DNA of 8,447 bases from Actinomycetes bacterium (GTDB taxonomy: Bacteria; Actinomycetota; Actinomycetes; Propionibacteriales; Propionibacteriaceae): NCBI GenBank assembly GCA_023412435.1, contig JAEYNS010000059.1:1-8447 (forward strand), written 5' to 3'. Made by a program: the position numbers and the translations under genes. Of this stretch, positions 1 through 5,228 are shown piece by piece. The notes under the pieces are model-generated. The model was not told the origin of the DNA and searched no databases. It saw only the letters and a program-made list of their open reading frames with translations. Position 1 is the first letter of the stretch. Every line of letters starts with the position of its first letter.

Positions 1-224
1 GGCAGCCACCGCTGCCGCCGACTGGCGGGCGCCTTCAGGGCTCCCGAGGCAGCGTGGAAGGCGAAGTAGCCGAGCATCCAGGTGGCGAACATCGCAGCCA
101 CGTGGGCTGGGAGCCGGTCGTCCTGCCAGGCCAGGACCGCGCCCGCGGTGAACGGCACCACCAGCATCGCCCAGGCACCGTGCTGGTTGGGCAACCAGCC
201 AGCCGTCCGGGTGCGTTGAGCCAC
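1..224 (-). CDS. YwiC-like membrane protein, N-terminal part (cut by the window edge)
   Basis: The reading frame starts at a GTG at 224 and runs off the left edge, giving 74 codons plus two bases. The start reads MAQRTRTAGWLPNQHGAWAM. The PNQHGAWAM block at residues 12-20 is the N-terminal signature I associate with the YwiC-like family of integral membrane proteins, whose function is unknown. It is followed by hydrophobic segments at about 19-33 and 41-61, the second containing TWMLGYFAFHAAS, and then a basic stretch (KAPASRRQRW) that fits a cytoplasmic loop after two membrane helices. Family members usually have about 240 residues, so roughly two thirds lies outside the window. There is no clear Shine-Dalgarno sequence before the GTG; the choice rests on the conserved block beginning shortly after it. 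It lies 37 bp downstream of the broken methyltransferase on the same strand, so cotranscription is possible. Family assignment is from remembered motifs, not a search. Confidence 0.72.
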   Translation of the reverse strand, partial: MAQRTRTAGWLPNQHGAWAMLVVPFTAGAVLAWQDDRLPAHVAAMFATWMLGYFAFHAASGALKAPASRRQRWL

Positions 225-261
225 GCCCGCACCGTACCGGAAGCGCGCCCGCGGCCGCCGG

Positions 262-1274
262 TCAGCGCTCGCGGGCGGTGGTGGCGGCCACCGTGTAGTC
301 GCGGTCGCGTGCCATCACCCGGGTTCGGCCGATCCGGCGCCGCAGGAACTGCAGGTAGGGCAGGTGGGAGTTGAAGACGGTCCACACCTGGCCGCCGGCG
401 GCCAGGTGCGGAAGCGCGGACGCCACCAGGTCGAAGCCGGGGGTGGAGTCCTTGGCGGTCCCGACATGGAACGGCGGGTTGCAGACCACGAGGTCGAGGC
501 GGTCCAGGGGCTGGGCCGGCAGGCCGTCCGCCCGCTCGACCACGACCTCGACCCCGTTGGCGGCGGCGGTGTCGGCGGTGGCGGCGCAGGCAGCCCGCGA
601 GACGTCGACGGCACGGACGGACCAGCCCCGGCCCGCGAGCGTGGCGGCGAGGATCCCCGAGCCACAGCCCAGGTCGGCGGCCCGGCCGCCCCCGAACGGC
701 TCGCGGGGAAGCGCCTCGAGCAGCAGCCGGGTGCCGGCGTCCAGCCGCTCGGCGGCGAACACCCCGGCGTGGCTGACCACTGTCAGCGGCGGGTCGGTGA
801 GGATCGTCGTGCGCGGCCACGACCTCGGCCCCGGGGTCGGTCCGGTGGCGGTCAGCACCCGCGACTTCTGCCGGCCGAGGCCGGCCCTGACCTCGCCGAA
901 GCTGGCCGCAGCACCCTGTTCATGGACCGGTTGAGGTGCTTCTGCCTGCCACCGGCGAAGACCTGGGCTTCCGCAACGGCGAGGGCGGCTATCCGTTCGG
1001 CGTAGTCCTGGAGCATGCCCAGGGACTTGGGCAGCCGCAGCAGCACCACCCGGACGCCGGCCAGCGCCGCCTCGTCGAGGGCGTCCAGCCCCGGCAGCGG
1101 CAGGAGCAGTTCGTCTCGCAGATCGTCGCAGTAGGCCCGCACCCGCCGCCCGATGGCGTGCAGGTGGCCGGCCAGGGCAGGGTCGTCGAGCACGAGAACG
1201 GGCGCCTCGGGGTCGAGGCCGAGGGGACCGGCGGCCTCGTCCAGCAGCAGTGACGAGACCGGATCAAGCCTCAC
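262..1274 (-). pseudogene. RsmC/RlmG-type 16S/23S rRNA (guanine-N2)-methyltransferase, single frameshift
   Basis: Two overlapping minus-strand frames together make one methyltransferase. The 5' frame (GTG at 1274, nominal stop at 852) encodes the N-terminal domain, ending in GGRQKHLNRSMNRVL (residues 108-122), then loses homology. The 3' frame resumes with ASFGEVRAGLGRQKSR and continues to a TGA at 262. This part has SAM motif I (DLGCGSG) and the catalytic NPPF motif of N2-guanine methyltransferases (VVCNPPFHVG, encoded near 464-493). Restoring one base in CGGCC at 904-908 (expected CGGGCC) gives a continuous protein of about 337 residues, the normal RsmC/RlmG length with a degenerate N-terminal domain and a catalytic C-terminal domain. 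The expected role is methylation of a guanine in 16S or 23S rRNA; which one cannot be told here. The start overlaps the symporter stop by 11 bp, with an in-frame TGA two codons upstream. The lesion may be a true mutation or a sequencing error in a short G run. Confidence 0.85.
904..911 (-). other. Apparent -1 frameshift site in the methyltransferase gene
   Basis: On the minus strand the 5' frame reads GTG CTG and then CGG CCA GCT, which leaves the family consensus. The downstream frame reads GCC AGC TTC GGC GAG (ASFGE), which matches it. The two are joined by CG alone, so exactly one base is missing; CGGGCC would restore the frame as Leu-Arg-Ala-Ser-Phe. There is no slippery heptamer, stop codon or obvious stimulatory structure at the join that would suggest programmed frameshifting. 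Confidence 0.8.
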
Positions 1275-2703
1275 TGGTCAACTGCCCGCGCTGCTTGAGG
1301 TCGGCGATGATCCGGGCGTGGAAGTCCTCGTCGATGCGGTACTTCGCGCGGTAGATCAGGTAGCCGACCACGATCAGCACCAGCGGCAGCACGAGCATGA
1401 CGAGCTTCATGACCAGCAGGCCCTGGTCGTCCACGTCGCCGAACTGCTCGGCCTCGTTGATCCCGGCGACGATGGCGGTGATGCCGACGATCGCCGCCGC
1501 GAGGGCGGCCCCCACCTTGTTGATGAACGGCTGCAGGGCGAAGGTCACCGCGACGTTGCGGCGTCCCAGCTTCCAGTGCCCGTAGTCGATGGTGTCGGTG
1601 ATGAACACCAGCATGAGCAGCACGACGTAGCTCTGGCCGATGAACAGCAGCAGCCCTGCGACCCCGATCGGGATCATGTTCATCGGCGAGAAGAAGAAGA
1701 CGAGGTAGCCGACCACGATCATCGCGGTCGCCGCCGTGTAGAGGGTGGACCTGGCGAACCGGCGGCGCAGCACCGGGAACGAGAGGAACCCGAGCACCTG
1801 CGCCACACCCAGGACGGCGCCGAAGATCGTGTACATGCCCTCGTCGCCGTAGGCGTACTTGAAGAAGTAGACGCCGAAGCTCGTGGTGGTGATGTAGCCG
1901 GTCATGAACAGCACCATGGCGATGGCGGTCCACAGCAGCTGGTCGTTCTTCACCACCACGCCGGCCACCTCACGCAGCGTGGTGCGCTCCTGCTCGATCG
2001 CCAGCCTGGGCTCCTTGACCCCGAACAGGGTGACCGCCTGGCCGACCAGCATGATCGCGACCAGGGCGATCGCGAGCACCGTCCAGCCCGAGACCTTGCC
2101 GAAGGCCCCGGTGAGGACGCCCTGGGAGCCGACCAGCGGCACCACCGCGACCACGACGCTGAACAGGCCGACGGTGGCGAAGATCTTCGCGACCGCCCCG
2201 ATCCGTTCGCGTGACTTCTGGTCGACGGTGAGGGCCGGCAGCATCGACCAGTACGGGATGTCGTTGGCGGTCCACGACAACCCCCACAGCAGGTAGATCA
2301 CGGCGAAGGCGACCACCCAGGGCGCGCCGCGCAGGCCGATGTCGGTGAACATCAAGACGGTGAACAGCGCGGACGCGACCGCGCCGGCGGCGATCCACGG
2401 TTTGTAGTGCCCCCACCTGGTGCGGGTGTTGTCGACGATGGAGCCCATCACGATGTCCATCACGGCATCGAACAGCCGGGCCAGCAGGACGAGCACCGAC
2501 ACCCAGCCGAGCTCCCAGTTGGTGAGTTCCAAAGCCTCGGTGAGGAAGACCAGGAAGTACATGCTGACCAGGGTGTAGACCATGTCGCGGCCGAGCGTGC
2601 CGACCCCGAAGGTCCACTTGTTGCGCCGCTCCAGGCCGCTCGCCACGGCGGGTTCGGGGGCCGTGCCGTGGCCGGCGGCGGTGCCGGCGGGCGTGTGCGT
2701 CAT
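1264..2703 (-). CDS. GPH-family (MelB-like) glycoside:cation symporter
   Basis: This 479-residue inner-membrane transporter belongs to the glycoside-pentoside-hexuronide:cation symporter family (MFS_2 fold, relatives MelB, UidB, XynP). A hydrophilic tail of about 28 residues precedes roughly twelve hydrophobic segments. The family signature is clear: RLFDAVMDIVMGSIVDNTRT at residues 76-95, with Asp79 and Asp83 in the positions of the cation-site residues Asp55 and Asp59 of MelB. GRD40 matches MelB Asp19 and NDIPYW (Asp148) matches MelB Asp124, so the coupling and sugar-binding acidic residues look intact. The ATG at 2703 has a GGAG 12 bases upstream, directly before the stop of the GH1 gene; the gap between the two genes is only 9 bp. 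It therefore most likely imports the glycoside that the GH1 enzyme cleaves, driven by Na+ or H+. The substrate cannot be read from sequence. The family call is firm. Confidence 0.93.
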   Translation of the reverse strand: MTHTPAGTAAGHGTAPEPAVASGLERRNKWTFGVGTLGRDMVYTLVSMYFLVFLTEALELTNWELGWVSVLVLLARLFDAVMDIVMGSIVDNTRTRWGHYKPWIAAGAVASALFTVLMFTDIGLRGAPWVVAFAVIYLLWGLSWTANDIPYWSMLPALTVDQKSRERIGAVAKIFATVGLFSVVVAVVPLVGSQGVLTGAFGKVSGWTVLAIALVAIMLVGQAVTLFGVKEPRLAIEQERTTLREVAGVVVKNDQLLWTAIAMVLFMTGYITTTSFGVYFFKYAYGDEGMYTIFGAVLGVAQVLGFLSFPVLRRRFARSTLYTAATAMIVVGYLVFFFSPMNMIPIGVAGLLLFIGQSYVVLLMLVFITDTIDYGHWKLGRRNVAVTFALQPFINKVGAALAAAIVGITAIVAGINEAEQFGDVDDQGLLVMKLVMLVLPLVLIVVGYLIYRAKYRIDEDFHARIIADLKQRGQLTSEA

Positions 2704-2712
2704 GGGGTGAAG

Positions 2713-4101
2713 CTACTCCGGCTCGCTCGCGTCACCAACCTCCAGCACGGGCTCGCCCACCATCGTGTCGGCGGCGGCCTCCGGCCGGAACCTGTTGTCG
2801 GGGTAGTACCGTCCCTCGACCCACCGCCGGTAGGCCTCGTCGGTGACGCCCCGGTTGGCGATGACGTCGGCGTAGAACCGGCCGGACGCGCGCACCGTCC
2901 GCCGCTGGGTGACGTAGTCCAGTTCGACCAGGCCGAACCGAGGTTCTTCGCCCTCTGCCCACTCGAAGTTGTCGGTGAAGCACCAGTGGTAGTACCGCTC
3001 GATCGGCAGCCCCGAGCCTGCGATCTCGCGCAGGTGGTCGTACAGGTAGCGGGCGCGGAAGGCATCGGCGGCGTCGGCGGTGCCGTTCTCGGTGATCCAG
3101 ATCGGACCGGGGTAGGCGTCGTGGACGCGGCGCGCCACCTCCACGATGCCGGCCGGGTGGACCTCCCAGCCGAGGTCGTTGACCGAGACGTCGGCGGCGA
3201 CCCCGTCCCGCAGCCGGGTCACCGAACTGCGGGTGTAGTAGTTGATGCCCTGGAAGTCGTAGTAGCGGCCCGGCTCGACCTCGCGCGGCTGAACGAACGG
3301 GGCCAGGAACCTGCCGACGCTGAAGGCGCGGGTGAGCGCGGTCTGGAACAGGTACTCCGCTCCGACGGCGCTGAGCCGGTCGAGCGGATGCCACCGCCGC
3401 TTCGGCGCGAACACCCGCAGGTGGTTGGCCACCCCCACCCTGGCCTGCGGGAAGGCACGGTGGATGGTCCGGTAGGTGCGGATGTGGGCGACCGCCATCT
3501 GCTGCATCACCGCCTGTGCGCGCGGGATCGAGCCGGTCACCCCCGGCGGCCAGTCGCCGTCCAGCCAGCCCTTGGTGGCGTAGACGTTCGGTTCGTTGAT
3601 GGTCACCCAGTCGTCCACCAGGTCGCCGATCCCTTCGAGCACGTGGTCGACATAGCGTTCGAAGACGGTCAACGACCTGCGGTGCTCCCAGCTGCCCTCG
3701 GCCTCGAACCACCACGGGTTGTTGAAGTGGTGGAGGGTGACCAGCGGGGTGATCCCTGCTGCCCGCAGCGCTGCCAACTCGTCGCGGTAGTGCGCCATCG
3801 CGGTCGCGTCGAAGCTGCCGGGGGAAGGCTCGAGGCGTGCCCACTCCAGGCCCATCCGGTAGTGCTTGATGCCGAGTTCGGACAGCAGCGCGATGTCCTG
3901 CTCGACCCGATTCCAGTGGTCGGCGGCTCGTCGAGGGGTGCTGCCGTCCTTGATCCGTCCCGGCTGGTCTGCCCAGCGGTGCCAGTTGGTGTCGGCGTCT
4001 CCACCCTCGATCTGGGTGGCCGCGGTGGCCACCCCGAGTTGCAGCCTCGGCAGCGTGAAGCCGGGAGATTCCAGGGACGGTGCCTGTACGGCGTTGGACA
4101 T
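2713..4101 (-). CDS. Glycoside hydrolase family 1 beta-glycosidase (beta-glucosidase-like)
   Basis: This 462-residue protein has the usual length of a GH1 (beta/alpha)8 enzyme, which cleaves beta-linked glycosides with retention. The acid/base is Glu170 in TINEPN (167-172) and the nucleophile Glu338 in ITENGT (336-341). Other subsite -1 residues are visible: Gln30 in ATQIEGG, His125, Asn169, Tyr288 in GINYYT, and the C-terminal block TDNFEWAEG (376-384) with Glu380 and Trp381, which fits an unphosphorylated sugar rather than a 6-phospho-glycoside. The strand-3 motif is TLHHFNNPWWF (122-132) instead of the common TLYHWDLP, placing it in a divergent GH1 clade. No signal peptide is seen, so it acts in the cytoplasm on imported substrate. 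The ATG at 4101 has GAGGAGG four bases upstream. The symporter gene follows after 9 bp. Regulation may involve the palindrome just upstream. Exact substrate is unknown. Confidence 0.95.
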   Translation of the reverse strand: MSNAVQAPSLESPGFTLPRLQLGVATAATQIEGGDADTNWHRWADQPGRIKDGSTPRRAADHWNRVEQDIALLSELGIKHYRMGLEWARLEPSPGSFDATAMAHYRDELAALRAAGITPLVTLHHFNNPWWFEAEGSWEHRRSLTVFERYVDHVLEGIGDLVDDWVTINEPNVYATKGWLDGDWPPGVTGSIPRAQAVMQQMAVAHIRTYRTIHRAFPQARVGVANHLRVFAPKRRWHPLDRLSAVGAEYLFQTALTRAFSVGRFLAPFVQPREVEPGRYYDFQGINYYTRSSVTRLRDGVAADVSVNDLGWEVHPAGIVEVARRVHDAYPGPIWITENGTADAADAFRARYLYDHLREIAGSGLPIERYYHWCFTDNFEWAEGEEPRFGLVELDYVTQRRTVRASGRFYADVIANRGVTDEAYRRWVEGRYYPDNRFRPEAAADTMVGEPVLEVGDASEPE

Positions 4102-4142
4102 GTGGCCTCCTCGCTCCCATCATCCACCGACACGGGAATCGG

Positions 4143-4215
4143 CCCGCAAACCGGAAGAAACCGGCCTCCCGAGGGAGTATTGCCCTCGGCGGGCCGAAAT
4201 CCACCGGTTTGCGGG
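4143..4215. repeat. 73-nt symmetric palindrome (long interrupted hairpin) between the lactonase and GH1 genes
   Basis: The outer arms are a perfect 12-bp inverted repeat, CCCGCAAACCGG (4143-4154) and CCGGTTTGCGGG (4204-4215). Inside, CGGCC (4162-4166) pairs with GGCCG (4192-4196), and CCGAGGG (4169-4175) pairs with CCCTCGG (4183-4189) around a 7-nt loop. The pairing blocks are separated by equal unpaired lengths on both sides (7 and 7, then 2 and 2), so the whole element is exactly symmetric in layout. That totals 24 paired positions. It sits in a 127-bp gap between two same-strand genes, 42 bp before the GH1 start. No T-run follows on either strand, so a classical intrinsic terminator is not supported. 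It could be an mRNA processing or stabilising hairpin, an attenuator, or a copy of a dispersed palindromic repeat. Confidence 0.8.
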
Positions 4216-4228
4216 CGAGTCCCCCGGG

Positions 4229-5077
4229 TCAGGCTCCGAAGCCCAGGAGCTCCAGCCCCGGCACCGCGACGCGGCAGGAGAAGATCGCGCCCGCCTCGGG
4301 CTCGTCCCCGGGCTCCAGGCCCTCCCTCGAGGTGGTGATGAACAGGGTCTTGTGATCGTCCCCACCAAGGCAGCAGGCGGTCGGACGGCTGACCGGCACG
4401 TCCACGACGTCGGTGAGCGTGCCGTCGGGGTCGAAGCGGCGCACCTGGCCCGCCCCGTAGAAGGCGATCCACAACCCCCCCGCGGCGTCCACGCACAGCC
4501 CGTCGGGGTGACCGTCGGAGTGCTGCAGGAAGATCCGCCGGTTGATCGGGCCCCGCACGGGGTCGTGGCTGAACACGTACGTGGTCTGGGGAGTCGAGTC
4601 GTTGAGGTACGCCAGCGTGCCGTCCGGGCTCCAGCCGAGGCCGTTGGAGATCGTCAGCTGGCTGACCGTGTCGAACAGGCCGTCGTCGCCGTCCCAGCGC
4701 CACACCGCCCCCGCATTCGGGGTCGCCTCGTAGGCCATGGTGCCGATGTAGAACCTGCCCTGCGGATCGCAGCCGCCCTCGTTGCAGCGCAGCCGTGGGT
4801 CGTCGATCACCGTGGCCGCCGGACGCAGGTCGGCCAGGTCGTCACGGTCGGCAAGGGCCAGATCGTGTTCCCGTGCGACGATCGCACCGCCGCCGATCCG
4901 CGGCCGGATCACCGCGGCGACCGGGGAGCCGACGCTCACCCGCTCCACCCCGTCCGGCCCAAGGGTGAGCACGTCCCCCGCCAGCATGTCCACCCACCGC
5001 AGCGCCTGCCAGCGCGGCCACCAGACCGGACCCTCGCCGTGGAAGGCGACAGGGTCGGTGAGCTGTTCGGCCTTCAT
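4229..5077 (-). CDS. SMP-30/gluconolactonase/regucalcin family lactonase
   Basis: This 282-residue protein is a six-bladed beta-propeller of the SMP-30/LRE family, which hydrolyses sugar lactones to aldonic acids using one divalent metal. Metal ligands can be placed by motif: Glu15 in FHGEGPVW, Asn145 in ISNGLGWSPDG, and Asp192 in GHPDGLCVD. Arg97 and Asn99 in LRCNEGGCDPQGRFYIGTM, with Glu117, sit where regucalcin has its substrate-contacting Arg, Asn and Glu. Length is typical and no signal peptide is seen, so it is probably cytoplasmic. The ATG at 5077 has GGAGGAGG (5083-5090) five bases upstream. It is the first gene of the glycoside operon, followed after 127 bp by the GH1 gene. The neighbours suggest it handles a lactone derived from the imported sugar, but no sugar dehydrogenase is present here and the substrate is unknown. 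Confidence 0.93.
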   Translation of the reverse strand: MKAEQLTDPVAFHGEGPVWWPRWQALRWVDMLAGDVLTLGPDGVERVSVGSPVAAVIRPRIGGGAIVAREHDLALADRDDLADLRPAATVIDDPRLRCNEGGCDPQGRFYIGTMAYEATPNAGAVWRWDGDDGLFDTVSQLTISNGLGWSPDGTLAYLNDSTPQTTYVFSHDPVRGPINRRIFLQHSDGHPDGLCVDAAGGLWIAFYGAGQVRRFDPDGTLTDVVDVPVSRPTACCLGGDDHKTLFITTSREGLEPGDEPEAGAIFSCRVAVPGLELLGFGA

Positions 5078-5098
5078 CTCATCCTCCTCCGACGGCCT

Positions 5099-5116
5099 GC
5101 CACGAGCCTACGTGGC
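5099..5116 (-). promoter_or_regulatory. Candidate -10 box of the lactonase operon inside an inverted repeat
   Basis: On the minus strand TAGGCT (5110-5105) fits the TANNNT -10 pattern and lies 27 bases before the lactonase ATG. It is flanked by a perfect 6-bp inverted repeat, GCCACG (5099-5104) and CGTGGC (5111-5116), so a bound repressor would cover the -10 element. A second inverted repeat, GGGTCG and CGACCC (5118-5134), falls where the -35 would be, but no good TTGACA-like -35 is visible. In DNA this GC-rich short palindromes arise by chance, so this is a tentative operator-promoter. Confidence 0.3.
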
Positions 5117-5162
5117 CGGGTCGGTCGGCGACCCTGTGATGCTCGCGGGACGGACCCCGACG

Positions 5163-5192
5163 GTGACGTCGGCTCTCGTCCTGGGGCAGAAT
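5163..5192 (+). promoter_or_regulatory. Candidate promoter of the 802-residue membrane protein gene
   Basis: GTGACG (5163-5168) and CAGAAT (5187-5192) are separated by 18 bp and resemble a sigma-70-type -35/-10 pair, with transcription expected to start near 5199 and a leader of about 30 nt. The -35 overlaps an inverted repeat, CCGACG-GTGA-CGTCGG (5157-5172). The match is only moderate. Confidence 0.3.
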
Positions 5193-5214
5193 CGCGAGCC
5201 ACAGCATCCGGCAA

Positions 5215-5224
5215 GGGGGAGGGG
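5215..5224 (+). promoter_or_regulatory. Ribosome binding site that fixes the start at 5229
   Basis: A purine run GGGGGAGGGG ends four bases before the ATG at 5229. The reading frame is open further upstream to about 4782, over the opposite-strand lactonase gene, so this site is the main argument for the shorter start. Confidence 0.65.
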
Positions 5225-5228
5225 CGCG

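Noticed and set aside
35..820. A 261-codon minus-strand open frame at the left end
   Set aside because: It is an Arg/Pro-rich out-of-phase reading of the methyltransferase and YwiC-like genes, both of which have recognisable motifs in other frames.
904..911. Programmed ribosomal frameshift in the methyltransferase
   Set aside because: No slippery sequence, no stop codon at the join, and I know of no such mechanism in this family. Mutation or sequencing error is simpler.
1153..2214. A 353-codon plus-strand open frame rich in His, Asp, Gln and Glu
   Set aside because: It is antisense to the symporter and methyltransferase, with composition dictated by complementing hydrophobic codons. No start site or homology is visible.
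4143..4215. Classical rho-independent terminator for the lactonase gene
   Set aside because: No run of T follows the hairpin on either strand, and the genes on both sides look cotranscribed. A terminator without a U-tract cannot be fully excluded.
2407..4338. A 643-codon open frame on the plus strand
   Set aside because: It lies opposite the GH1 gene and part of the symporter, has low-complexity His/Asp/Val/Gly/Pro-rich composition and no motif, and is the usual antisense shadow of GC-rich coding DNA.
4782..5228. A 149-codon N-terminal extension of the 802-residue protein
   Set aside because: It overlaps the opposite-strand lactonase gene, is Ser/Arg/Pro-rich, and the ATG at 5229 has its own strong ribosome binding site.
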